NCBI RefSeq assembly: GCF_024158715.1 | Contig: NZ_JAMZBC010000003.1 | Span: 1 to 54,856 of the forward strand | Source of the DNA: Halomonas sp. 707D7 | Lineage (GTDB): Bacteria > Pseudomonadota > Gammaproteobacteria > Pseudomonadales > Halomonadaceae | Length of the DNA: 54,856 bases | Direction of reading: 5' to 3' | Part shown: positions 8,239-16,641 of the stretch, piece after piece | Layout: the number at the start of each line of letters is the position of its first letter | Numbering within the stretch: position 1 is the first letter of the stretch | Notes under the pieces: model-generated | Database searches by the model: none | What the model was told of the DNA's origin: nothing | Seen by the model: only the letters and a program-made list of their open reading frames with translations | Position numbers and translations under genes: made by a program

Positions 8239-10376
8239 GTCTCGCGCGCCATGGCGTCCAGCCGGGCCAGCGCCTCTTCGAGCACCGCAACGCTTGCCGA
8301 GGGCGCATCGCGCTCGGCCTGGGCGGCCCAGGTGGCGATGGCCGTGCAGCCAAGCGACGCCGCAGCGCCCTTCAGCGCATGCGCCTCCTGGGCGAAGGCA
8401 TCTCGCCGGCACTGCGCCAGATGCGCCGACAGCCGCGCGCGGCGCTCGGGAAGACGGCGTAGAAAGCTCGTCAGCAGCGTATCCAGCGCCTGCGCGTCGA
8501 AGGTCTCCTTGAGCTCGGCGCAAAGCGTCTGCTCCAGAAGCGAATCCTGAGGCGAGTGGGCGACGGGCGGGACGTACGGCGACTCGGGAACACAGGCCGG
8601 GCTTCGGGCCACCAGATAACGGCAAAGCACGAGGTGGAGTTCGTGCCGCGTGAAGGGCTTGTGGAGAACGTCGTCCATGCCGCTTTGCCGGCAGCGCTCC
8701 CGGTCCTCGGGCATGACGTTGGCGGTCATCGCGACGATGGGCAGCGCCCCCTGCTGCCGCTGCCGCTCGAAGCGCCGCCAGCGCCGCGTCGTCTCCAAGC
8801 CGTCGAGCACCGGCATCTGCACGTCCATCAGCACCAGATCGACCTCGTCGGCGTGCTCCTTCAGGTACCCAAGCGCCGCTTCGCCGTCATCGACCAGGCT
8901 CGCGCGCAGACCCAGGCGCTCGAGCAGCCCCCGGGCGACGGTCTGGTTCACGGCGTTGTCCTCGACCACCAGAACATGGCAGCCGGCAGCCAGTGACGGC
9001 TGGCCGGTCCGCTCGAGCTCCACGCCGGACGCCCTGACCTCCGGCAGCGGCAGGGTCAGCCAGAAACGGCTACCCACTCCGTCGATGCTGGTGACGCCGA
9101 TCTCGCCGCCCATCGACTCGACCAGGCGCTTGCAGATCGCAAGCCCCAATCCAGTCCCCTGGTGGCGCCGGGCGATGGCGCTATCCACCTGAGAGAACGG
9201 CGCAAACAGGCGCGTCTGGTCCGGTGCGGCGATTCCGCAGCCGGTATCGCGCACCTCCCAGCGAACATGCCCGTGCTCGTCCACGTCGGCGCTGCAGCGC
9301 ACGCTGCCCTCACGGGTGAACTTGAAGGCGTTGTCGATCAGGTTCGTCAGCACCTGGCGAAGGCGCGCGGCGTCACCGTTCACGTAGCGGGGAAGATCGT
9401 CGTCGCGCTCATGGCTGAAGGCGACCCGGGGAGCGCTGCGCTGCAGCGTGTAGGGCGCATATAACTCGTCGAGCAGGCGGTGCAGGTCGAAGTCGCGGGC
9501 GTCGAGCTCCAGGCGGCCGGACTCGATCTTGGCGTGATCCAGAATGTCGTTGAGGGTACCGCGCAGGGTCGTGGCACTCCCCTCGAGCGCCTTCAGGTAG
9601 CGCTGGGCGGCGTCGCTCTTCACCTCTTCGCGCAATAGATCCGCCATGCCGACGATGCCATTGAGGGGCGTGCGCACCTCGTGGCTGACGATGGCCAGGA
9701 ACTCGGACTTGGCGCGACTGGCCATCTGGGCCGCCCGCGCCTTGCCGAGCTGGGCACGGTTCTCGAGCACCAGCGAGCGCACCAGCAGTCCACCAGTCCC
9801 CATCAGCAGCAAGATCAGCGCCAACACCACGCCATAGAGCTCGATCAGGCTTTGCCGCTCGTTGGTGCGGGTGTATGCCACGCTTGCGTTGGTTTCTACC
9901 ACAATGGCGGAGGTGATCGTCTGGAGATCAAAAGCCTGCAGCGAGAGGCGCTCGACCAACGCCGCCGTCAACCCGCCGGGCCCGGGAAGGCGCTCGTCCA
10001 TCGACGCCTCGAGGCGCTCCACTCCCGCCTTCGAGGCCGCGACCAGCGGGCGCAGGCGCTCGATTCTGGCCACGGCGGCGCCCAGGTCGCCCTGCATGAA
10101 CAGGCGCTGACGGCTGAAGAGAATCTCCAGATGCTGCTGCAACTCGTCCCATGGGCGCGCCATCGGCGACTCGGCGAGCTCGAGGCGCAGCTCGCGCACC
10201 TCGCGGTCGAACTGGTAGGCAGACCACAGCATGTTCTCCAGCAGGCGATTCTCGAGCGCCTGCTGGCGATAGTAGATCACCCCGCCGGTGGCCAGCGTCG
10301 AGAAGAACAGCATCAGGGCCAGCAGCGTGGCGATGCCGACGCCGCGCGGCAGGAGACGCTTCCGGGCTAGGCGCAA
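8199..10376 (-). CDS. Hybrid sensor histidine kinase (HisKA-HATPase-REC-HPt)
   Basis: 725 residues. Helix 1 at about 14-36, a helical periplasmic domain 37-177, helix 2 at about 178-200, HisKA with the phosphorylated His232 in FLAIVSHEVRTPLN, an HATPase domain with N-box (LTNLIDNAFKF), G1 (DTGCGIA) and G2 regions, a receiver with VLMDVQMP carrying the phospho-Asp, and a C-terminal HPt domain with AHALKGAAASLG. This is a complete His-Asp-His phosphorelay of the BarA/TorS type. The start is a TTG with GAGG about 9 bases upstream; no nearby in-frame ATG exists. It lies 22 bases after the PruR-like gene, so the two form an operon, and its 3' end overlaps the convergent EAL response-regulator gene. 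Confidence 0.9.
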   Translation of the reverse strand: MRLARKRLLPRGVGIATLLALMLFFSTLATGGVIYYRQQALENRLLENMLWSAYQFDREVRELRLELAESPMARPWDELQQHLEILFSRQRLFMQGDLGAAVARIERLRPLVAASKAGVERLEASMDERLPGPGGLTAALVERLSLQAFDLQTITSAIVVETNASVAYTRTNERQSLIELYGVVLALILLLMGTGGLLVRSLVLENRAQLGKARAAQMASRAKSEFLAIVSHEVRTPLNGIVGMADLLREEVKSDAAQRYLKALEGSATTLRGTLNDILDHAKIESGRLELDARDFDLHRLLDELYAPYTLQRSAPRVAFSHERDDDLPRYVNGDAARLRQVLTNLIDNAFKFTREGSVRCSADVDEHGHVRWEVRDTGCGIAAPDQTRLFAPFSQVDSAIARRHQGTGLGLAICKRLVESMGGEIGVTSIDGVGSRFWLTLPLPEVRASGVELERTGQPSLAAGCHVLVVEDNAVNQTVARGLLERLGLRASLVDDGEAALGYLKEHADEVDLVLMDVQMPVLDGLETTRRWRRFERQRQQGALPIVAMTANVMPEDRERCRQSGMDDVLHKPFTRHELHLVLCRYLVARSPACVPESPYVPPVAHSPQDSLLEQTLCAELKETFDAQALDTLLTSFLRRLPERRARLSAHLAQCRRDAFAQEAHALKGAAASLGCTAIATWAAQAERDAPSASVAVLEEALARLDAMARETHTALTDAGLVTG

Positions 10377-10398
10377 CGCGCTTGGCCTCGCGACAGGA

Positions 10399-10893
10399 TC
10401 ATTCGATCTCGATGCGGTTGACCTGCCACACCGAGCGCGAGAGCGTCACTTCGTTCATCAGCGACGACGCCTGATCGAAGGGGTAGATGACGAACAGCGG
10501 CCCCTGGTCACGCACCTGCAGCGGCTGACCGTTGGCGCTCATAGCGAAGATGACGTCGTACTTGTAGAAATCGCGCACCGGCACCGTGGCCGAATAGTCG
10601 TTCAGCGCCATGATGCGAAGCTCACGCCCTTCGCTGCCCACCGCGTCGAGCAGGGTGCGCCCGAGCGGACCGACGAAACGCACCGCGCCATCGTGCCAGG
10701 GCGTGTGGGTCACCGTCTCGTGCTGGGGCAGCGCCTCCAGCATGGCGCGATCGAACTGCGCTTGATCGCCGGCATTGGTATTCTCGAGCTCGCCGGACAC
10801 GGTCAGGATGACCGGCCCTTGCGGCGCCTCGAGCGTCTCGGCGTGCAGCGAAGGTAGCGAAAAAGCCGCCAGGAGGGCGATGAGGTAGCGCAT
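10399..10893 (-). CDS. Periplasmic SUOX-fold (molybdopterin-type) protein without catalytic Cys, PruR-like
   Basis: 164 residues with a Sec signal peptide (MRYLIALLAAFSLPSLHA, cleavage after A18). The mature part has the oxidoreductase molybdopterin-binding fold pattern: an early VSGELEN strand, FVGPLGRTLLDAVG, a central IMALNDYSATVPVRDF block, and the RDQGPLFVIYPFD motif before a final strand with Trp156. The protein contains no cysteine at all, so it lacks the Cys ligand of molybdenum enzymes and is unlikely to be a redox enzyme. Small periplasmic proteins of this kind (PruR) are known to bind pterins and act on a membrane partner. Its operon with a membrane hybrid kinase fits a sensor role. 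Start supported by AGGAG about 9 bases upstream. Confidence 0.75.
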   Translation of the reverse strand: MRYLIALLAAFSLPSLHAETLEAPQGPVILTVSGELENTNAGDQAQFDRAMLEALPQHETVTHTPWHDGAVRFVGPLGRTLLDAVGSEGRELRIMALNDYSATVPVRDFYKYDVIFAMSANGQPLQVRDQGPLFVIYPFDQASSLMNEVTLSRSVWQVNRIEIE

Positions 10894-11035
10894 GATTGAA
10901 AAGCTCCTGCCAGAAATCGTTCCAAGGAGTGATTATATAGGAGCTTACAACGAAGGCATATCAAGTTATTGCTGATTGATAACGAGATATATCTATGAAT
11001 TCGCCGTCCTGTAACCATACTCTAAAATCAGTGTA

Positions 11036-11049
11036 TGATCAGCTGATCA
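11036..11049. repeat. 14-bp perfect palindrome in AT-rich intergenic region
   Basis: TGATCAGCTGATCA is a perfect palindrome in the roughly 260-base AT-rich stretch (10894-11156) that separates the high-GC backbone from the low-GC island. No intact gene was found in this stretch. It could be an operator for the PruR-kinase operon, which starts at 10893, or a remnant of the island boundary. Only the symmetry is seen. Confidence 0.35.
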
Positions 11050-11156
11050 CCATCTAGCTCGATCTAGGAAAATCCTTCGATCTGACTCTTGAGCTTGGTT
11101 TAATTAAGCCGAATTTGGCCAGTCATATTCGATATTAATTCATTACCAGGGGAGTT

Positions 11157-11821
11157 AAAATTGCTGTATCGGACTGCTACGTTAATATTATTTACCCTGA
11201 TTGACAGTAGCGCAAACAAGCATTGCCGCTTTTCAAGAGGTATCTCAAGTACGTCAGAGACTTTGGCTGTAGTATCGTTTATACCAAAACCAGCAACGTC
11301 AATACCGAGGTCGTGTATACCGAGGATAACTTCAACGAATCAGCGTTCAGCAAGGTGCTCGAAAGTGTTCAGGAACTCTTACAGAAAGCAGGAAAACTTG
11401 GCGTTCTTCTAGGCATAGAGTCTGGCGTCAGCCTCCCTCTCCACAGCGCTGATAAAGCACATCGTCTGGTAAAGGCCGCCCCCTCGAACGGCCTTCAGAT
11501 CATATTTAACTCTGTTAATCTACTGACAAGCGATAACTATCATGATCAACAGGTTATTCTGGAAACGGCGATCCACCAGTGGGGCGTTAAGATGCCGTTC
11601 TTCACGCCAAATATTTTATCGTCGAGGATGGAAAGCTGGTATTCGTACTTCTAGGCTAAGGCTGGCTCGATTATCAGCTGGCAATCGATCGGCTCATCGA
11701 CAGAAAACCCCATATCGATATCATCATGGATGAAATCGAAACGGAGGATATAAACGCTGGCTTTATCTTCATCAGGTCATTAGTAAAAATCAGCTCCATT
11801 ATCAGTAATCGCCCAAACTAA
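11157..11821 (+). pseudogene. Decayed sugar phosphate isomerase/epimerase (TIM-barrel)
   Basis: Remnant of a xylose-isomerase-like epimerase. In the first frame KIAVSDCYVNIIYPD runs into TGA (11202) and TAG (11208), then the same frame continues as LFKRYLKYVRDFGCSIVYT and on through LQIIFNSVNLLTSDNYHD. Near 11590 the homology moves to another frame (VLHAKYFIVEDGKLVF), which hits an in-frame TAA at 11657 and then resumes as GWLDYQLAIDRLIDRKPHID to a final stop at 11819-11821. So there are at least three nonsense codons and one frameshift, and the N-terminal part of the barrel is missing. It is transcriptionally opposite to the rhamnose operon and sits at the island edge, consistent with a degraded carbohydrate gene. 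Confidence 0.75.
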
Positions 11822-11902
11822 TGGCAGCCATCGTGGGAGGGCGCCTTTGCACTATACGCCCTTCCGCTTTAACCGCCTACAGTTGGAACATCGGGAAATA
11901 GG

Positions 11903-13264
11903 TCAATTCCATATCAACACTCCAATAATCGTCAGCATCAAGATAGTCAATGACACCATGGCCTCGCCCAGCGTGTAGGTCTTGAACCCACCACGAACGG
12001 TAAATTTAGCAAGTTGGGTAGTGATCCAGAAACCACTATCGTTTACGTGGCCAATGCTGATACCGCCCGCTAGCGCCGCCAAGGCAATCCATAAGGGGTC
12101 TACCACACCGGTAGAGGCCGCCCCAGCCATGATTGTCATGGCGGTGATACCGGCCACGGTGCCAGAGCCCTGGGCAATACGAAAAATCGCCGCCAGAGAG
12201 TAAGTCAGCAGCACCATGCCCAAGGCGGACTGGGTATCACGAAATAGTTGATCAACGAGCATTTCGCCGATTTGCGTTTCTTTGATCACCGCTCCCAAAG
12301 AGCCACCTGCACCGGTAACGAGAAGTACCAAGCCCGCCGTTTGCAAACCTTTCGATGCCGACACATCACAACGATCTCGAGACATTAAGGGAATGGCAAT
12401 GGCATAGGCCGCAATGGCCCCAAGCATCAAGGCCACGATTCGGTCGCTCACAAAGGCGACGAAACCTGGCAGTTCGGTACCACCGAGCATGCCGATTTGC
12501 TGTCCATAATCGTACAGTGTACCGCTCAGGATGAGCAGGATCGGAATGGCAATGGGCGCCAATGCCTGCCATAGGGGCATATCGGGTAGTTCGGGAGATA
12601 CAGTAGCGCTCTCCTCCTCATCGATCTCATTAATCGCGAGCTCATCTTTGGCGGCGTTCCAGATACCGGCATCGAGCAGCATGAAATAGAGCTTCATGAC
12701 GACCAGTGCAGTAATGAGTCCGACGGTCAATCCAGCAAAGGTCATGATGCCTATATCAAAACCAAGAATGGAGGCGGCTGCCAAGGGGTTAGGGGTAGGC
12801 GGCACGATGGTGTGCGAGGTAGCCGCCCCAATGACCAGCGCACCAATAGCGTAAGGCAAGGGCTTACTCAAGGTCTTGGCCAGAGCCACGCCGAGAGGAA
12901 CCAGAATCACGAACGTGACATCGAAAAACACCGGGATCGACAACAGGAACCCGGTCAACCCTAGCGCATATAATCCGGCACCTTTTGGCGCACTAGCAAC
13001 CAGCCGATAGGCGATTTTATGCGCAGCGCCCGAATCGCTCATGAGCTGACCAATGATAACGCCAAAGCCAATCGGCAACCCTATGGCCGTCATAATATTA
13101 CCAAAACCTGCGCCGATGGCGTCGACGGTTCCAGTCATACCCAGCCCCATGGATAATCCCAGATACAGGCAGCCCACTACCAAACTAATAGCAGCGTTTA
13201 ATTTCACATAAAGAATGAGCAATAGGATCAGCAGGATCGCTACCGCAAGGTGCAATACTTCCAT
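11903..13264 (-). CDS. GntP family permease
   Basis: About 453 residues with roughly 12 hydrophobic segments and the features of the gluconate:H+ symporter family: LPIGFGVIIGQLMSDSGAA near the N-terminus, HTIVPPTPNPLAAA in the middle and the GSGTVAGITAM and HVNDSGFW motifs near the end. It should import a sugar acid. It is the last gene of the minus-strand rhamnose operon, so L-rhamnonate or a related aldonate is a reasonable but untested substrate. An upstream in-frame ATG at 13300 exists, but the start at 13264 has GGAG about 8 bases upstream and matches the family's N-terminus. A 143-base gap separates it from the small membrane protein gene. Confidence 0.87.
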   Translation of the reverse strand: MEVLHLAVAILLILLLILYVKLNAAISLVVGCLYLGLSMGLGMTGTVDAIGAGFGNIMTAIGLPIGFGVIIGQLMSDSGAAHKIAYRLVASAPKGAGLYALGLTGFLLSIPVFFDVTFVILVPLGVALAKTLSKPLPYAIGALVIGAATSHTIVPPTPNPLAAASILGFDIGIMTFAGLTVGLITALVVMKLYFMLLDAGIWNAAKDELAINEIDEEESATVSPELPDMPLWQALAPIAIPILLILSGTLYDYGQQIGMLGGTELPGFVAFVSDRIVALMLGAIAAYAIAIPLMSRDRCDVSASKGLQTAGLVLLVTGAGGSLGAVIKETQIGEMLVDQLFRDTQSALGMVLLTYSLAAIFRIAQGSGTVAGITAMTIMAGAASTGVVDPLWIALAALAGGISIGHVNDSGFWITTQLAKFTVRGGFKTYTLGEAMVSLTILMLTIIGVLIWN

Positions 13265-13407
13265 GGCGTGTTCTCCACTATTATCGTATTTATGAGCCAA
13301 AAGTGTTTTAAGCAGAAGAATTCATCTTGCGCGCAGTTTTCTTCTAATTACCTTGAGCACTTTGAGGGGCTAATTTTCGATTTTTATTAATACTAGATAC
13401 GAGTCGA

Positions 13408-13599
13408 TTATGGGTTACCGGTTGTCGTTTCCTTTTCTCTTCTTGCCCACAAGGGCGTTATGACAAACCAGAGAACGGTTACTATTAGAATATTTGTCTT
13501 CATGGCGGATTCACTAACCATATCGAACAAATAAAGCAGGGGTAAAAGAACGGTCAGCACCAACATCAAGAGCGAAATACCTTGAAGTAGTTTACGCAT
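13408..13599 (-). CDS. 63-aa two-helix membrane protein coupled to the NCS1 permease
   Basis: Short gene easily missed, because the open frame extends upstream inside the permease gene. The ATG at 13599 shares its A with the TGA of the permease (TGATG), so translation is coupled. The product has two transmembrane segments, about 5-25 (ISLLMLVLTVLLPLLYLF) and 34-52 (NILIVTVLWFVITPLW), separated by a short polar loop, and a charged tail (ARREKETTTGNP). I do not recognise the family. Size, topology and coupling resemble small accessory subunits of secondary transporters, so it is probably a partner of the NCS1 permease. Confidence 0.65.
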   Translation of the reverse strand: MRKLLQGISLLMLVLTVLLPLLYLFDMVSESAMKTNILIVTVLWFVITPLWARREKETTTGNP

Positions 13600-15119
13600 C
13601 AGGTCGACTCCAGCGGTGAAGAAGGTGCTGCCGAAGGTTCGACTCGCTTGCGCTGAGCGATGAAGCTGAGCAGGACGAAGAGTCCAGCGGCAATGAACCA
13701 GCCAGGCAGGGCAACAAAGAATATTTCGATGCCGGCGAATTGCACCATAAACAAGCAAATAGCCAGTGTGACCATCCATGTGGCTATCACAGGTAGCGTG
13801 AACTGCTGCCCGGTATACTCGGCGTAGAAACTCTTCAGACCAAGTTTGGGCAATACCCAGTAATCAATGAAGATCATCGCTCCCACTGGCATGAGCAGCA
13901 AACCATATAGGGCAACGAAGTCCAGTAGCTGCATCGCCACCCCAGGGAACAGCGCCACGATGGTGGTCAAAATCCCTGTGCCAATGGTCACCTTGAAGCG
14001 CGACACGGTGGGAATGATTGCCTGAAAAGCAAGGCCTGCGCGATAAATGGTAGGATTGGCCGTCGTCCAGCCAGCGATGATGACGCAGATCAAACCAGCG
14101 ATCCCCAGTGCCTGATCGGCAAGCGGGCCAGGTAACGGTGTGGGAATTTGCCCTGCCTCGGAGGCAGCAATTACAGCAGCTTCACTGGTGAGCCCTGCAT
14201 CATACATCTGAAAGGCAAACAGCATAGAGGCAGCTAACCACGCCATAAAATGGCCTACGTACATACCTGCAGCCGATGCAATGCTGTACCAGCTCTTGCG
14301 GGCAAACCGGAGCACCGTCAAATCGGACATGCCCGCATGCATTGCCATATTAGCGAACCAGGCAAAGAAAATGACGTGCCAAATAGAGAAACTGGGCTGG
14401 CCTGGAACTTCCACACCGGTCCATATCGCGGTATCCGCTAACGTCCAGAGATCGCCCAATGAGCTGGCTTCGGCACCCGTTGCATCGATGAACCACTTGA
14501 GTGACACGATACCGAAGCCCAGAAACATCAGTACCATCCACGGTGCCGCGATATTGGCAAACCAGGAAACAAAGCGGTAGCCATACGCCGCAACAACGGT
14601 GATGACGACACCGACACCGATAACACTCAATACCCACCCAAGGCTGTTGGGCAGCAGATCTGACAGGGTCGGTAAGGGAAAACCGAACCATACGCCGACG
14701 GCTGTAGCAGAGATCGTGATCATCGCGCCCGCAAGAAAACAGAATGACACGCCGTTAGCCAGGTTGTAGAGAATGACCGTATGACGGCCTGCTATCTTTT
14801 CGAGATGGCGATAGAGCGTCAGCCGAACTCGCGTGCCAATAGGCGCCGTCAGGAACAACCAGCTCAGTACCGCCAGCATGTTGCCTATCAATAGCCCTAT
14901 CACCACATCGAAAGCCGCCACACCGGCCAGCACGAATAAGGGTCCGATCATCAGCTCGGTGCCCGCAGCATGCTCACCTGCATACATGCCGATGAAGCTC
15001 TTGAAACCGAGCCGGGCCTTTACAGGCACCGGCGTACGCTCATACTCCCCACCCGTTACTTCTTCACCTGCCACGCCAGACGGGTCTAGCGTGGCGGCAG
15101 AGTCGCTCATATGACTCAT
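13599..15119 (-). CDS. NCS1-type (purine-cytosine permease-like) symporter
   Basis: 506 residues with about 12 hydrophobic segments, a long polar N-terminus of some 35 residues and a charged C-terminus. The pattern GFKSFIGMYAGEHAAGTEL leading to the first helices, followed by GLLIGNMLAVLSW and WLFLTAPIGTRVR, fits the nucleobase:cation symporter-1/COG1457 group. Known members carry nucleobases, hydantoins, vitamins or pyridoxine, yet this gene sits inside a rhamnose catabolic operon between lactaldehyde dehydrogenase (27 bases away) and a small membrane protein translationally coupled to it. The neighbourhood suggests uptake of L-rhamnose or a rhamnose-derived compound; this is inference. Confidence 0.75.
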   Translation of the reverse strand: MSHMSDSAATLDPSGVAGEEVTGGEYERTPVPVKARLGFKSFIGMYAGEHAAGTELMIGPLFVLAGVAAFDVVIGLLIGNMLAVLSWLFLTAPIGTRVRLTLYRHLEKIAGRHTVILYNLANGVSFCFLAGAMITISATAVGVWFGFPLPTLSDLLPNSLGWVLSVIGVGVVITVVAAYGYRFVSWFANIAAPWMVLMFLGFGIVSLKWFIDATGAEASSLGDLWTLADTAIWTGVEVPGQPSFSIWHVIFFAWFANMAMHAGMSDLTVLRFARKSWYSIASAAGMYVGHFMAWLAASMLFAFQMYDAGLTSEAAVIAASEAGQIPTPLPGPLADQALGIAGLICVIIAGWTTANPTIYRAGLAFQAIIPTVSRFKVTIGTGILTTIVALFPGVAMQLLDFVALYGLLLMPVGAMIFIDYWVLPKLGLKSFYAEYTGQQFTLPVIATWMVTLAICLFMVQFAGIEIFFVALPGWFIAAGLFVLLSFIAQRKRVEPSAAPSSPLEST

Positions 15120-15146
15120 GGCAAGGTACCTCGATCAGATGATTTA

Positions 15147-16583
15147 TCAGGTTTCCAAGTACACCACGTGGCTGTGGGTATACTCGTACAAACCGTGTTT
15201 TCCATCCGCTCCACCAATGCCAGATTTACGCACTCCGGCGTGGAAGCCCTGCATCGCTTCGAAGTTTTCACGGTTGATGTAGGTCTCGCCAAAATCCAAC
15301 TCGCGCGCCGCCTGCATAGCGCTGTTGAGGCTGCGGGTATAGATCGAGGACGTCAGGCCATATTCACAGTCGTTGGCAAGCGCAATAGCTTCATCGAGGG
15401 TATCGACCACCTGTATAGGCAGTACAGGGCCAAAAATCTCCTTGCGCATGATTTCCATATCCTGGCGGCAATTTGAGAGCACCGTCGGCTGATAGTGAAA
15501 ACCAGCACCGAGATCGGCAATTTTGCCTCCCGTAACTAGTTCGGCACCGTTACGACGCGCGGTATCGACCATCTGTACGACTTTATCCAGCCCTGCCTGG
15601 TTGATCATGGGTCCCATTTCGACATTGCTATCGGCCAGGGGATCGCCATAGCGGGTAGCTTCCATCGCCTTAGCCATTCGTGCGATGAAATCATCGGCCA
15701 CGCCACGCTGCACGTAAACGCGCTCGGCGCAGTTGCACACCTGTCCGGTATTGATGATTCGAGAACCGCGAATGGCGTTCACGGCTAGATCTAGATCGGC
15801 GTCATCAAGGACGATGGAAGGCGCTTTGCCGCCCAGCTCTAAATTGAGCTTGGTGATATTATTGGCGGCGTTAGCCATGATGCGAGTACCGGTCTCAACA
15901 CTACCGGTAAAGCTGATCATGTCGACCTGAGCACTGGCAGTGAGCGCATTGCCTGCCTCAGCGCCCGTTCCGCTCACCACGTTGAAAACACCAGTGGGAA
16001 AGCCAACCTCATCGAACAGACGAGCGAATTCGAAGCAGTTGTTCGGCGTCTCTTCGCTTGGCTTGATGACGATGGTGTTACCCGTAATCAAAGCAGGCGC
16101 CATCTTGCGGGCGATAAGAAAAAACGGAAAGTTCCAAGGTAGGATGCCTGCCACCACGCCGAGAGGCTTACGAAAAAGAAAAATATTTTCCTTAGGCCGA
16201 TCACTCTGAATGATTTCGCCCTCGATGCGACGCCCCCACTCGGCCATGTAATCCAGGTAGTCAGCGGTAAAGTTTACCTCGACCTCGGCCAGCCCACTTA
16301 TTTTTCCCTGCTCGGCAGTGATCGTTCGTGCCAGAGGAGCAACATTATCGCGCAGTTTGTTGGCCAAGCGATGCAGTAAGGCGGCCCGTTCGACGGCAGG
16401 CGTCGCTGCCCACTGTTTTTGTGCTCCACGTGCGGCCTCGAGTGCTCTCTCGACATCGTTAGCACTTGAGGCGGGAACCCGAGACAATACCTCGTGCGTG
16501 GCAGGGTTGAGAACCTCCAAGTGCTGGGAAGTTGGCTCGAAGGTGCCATTGATATAGTTTTGGTAAGTGGTTAGCTGTGACAT
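15147..16583 (-). CDS. aldA: Lactaldehyde dehydrogenase (AldA-type aldehyde dehydrogenase)
   Basis: 478 residues, closely resembling E. coli AldA along its whole length, for example FTADYLDYMAEWGRR, EGEIIQSDRPKENIFLF, ILPWNFPFFLIARKMAPAL, LELGGKAPSIVLDDADL and the C-terminal block GETYINRENFEAMQGFHAG. The catalytic Cys lies in GQVCNCAERVYVQ and the general base Glu in LELGGK. It oxidises L-lactaldehyde to L-lactate with NAD+, the last step after the rhamnose pathway aldolase (59 bases upstream in the operon). ATG 16583 has AGGAG at a good distance of 7 bases; the ATG two codons earlier is too close to it. Confidence 0.92.
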   Translation of the reverse strand: MSQLTTYQNYINGTFEPTSQHLEVLNPATHEVLSRVPASSANDVERALEAARGAQKQWAATPAVERAALLHRLANKLRDNVAPLARTITAEQGKISGLAEVEVNFTADYLDYMAEWGRRIEGEIIQSDRPKENIFLFRKPLGVVAGILPWNFPFFLIARKMAPALITGNTIVIKPSEETPNNCFEFARLFDEVGFPTGVFNVVSGTGAEAGNALTASAQVDMISFTGSVETGTRIMANAANNITKLNLELGGKAPSIVLDDADLDLAVNAIRGSRIINTGQVCNCAERVYVQRGVADDFIARMAKAMEATRYGDPLADSNVEMGPMINQAGLDKVVQMVDTARRNGAELVTGGKIADLGAGFHYQPTVLSNCRQDMEIMRKEIFGPVLPIQVVDTLDEAIALANDCEYGLTSSIYTRSLNSAMQAARELDFGETYINRENFEAMQGFHAGVRKSGIGGADGKHGLYEYTHSHVVYLET

Positions 16584-16641
16584 TGTCATGCTCCTGTTAT
16601 CGTTATAGGCCGCTACAATGAAACCGCGGCGGATCAGTGCA

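Noticed and set aside
10399-10893. Catalytic molybdopterin oxidoreductase
   Set aside because: The fold matches, but the protein has no cysteine, so the Mo-ligating Cys is absent; a binding role is more plausible.
13600-13779. N-terminal extension of the 63-aa membrane protein
   Set aside because: The extra residues lie wholly inside the permease gene in another frame and look random; the ATG overlapping the permease stop gives a well-formed two-helix protein.
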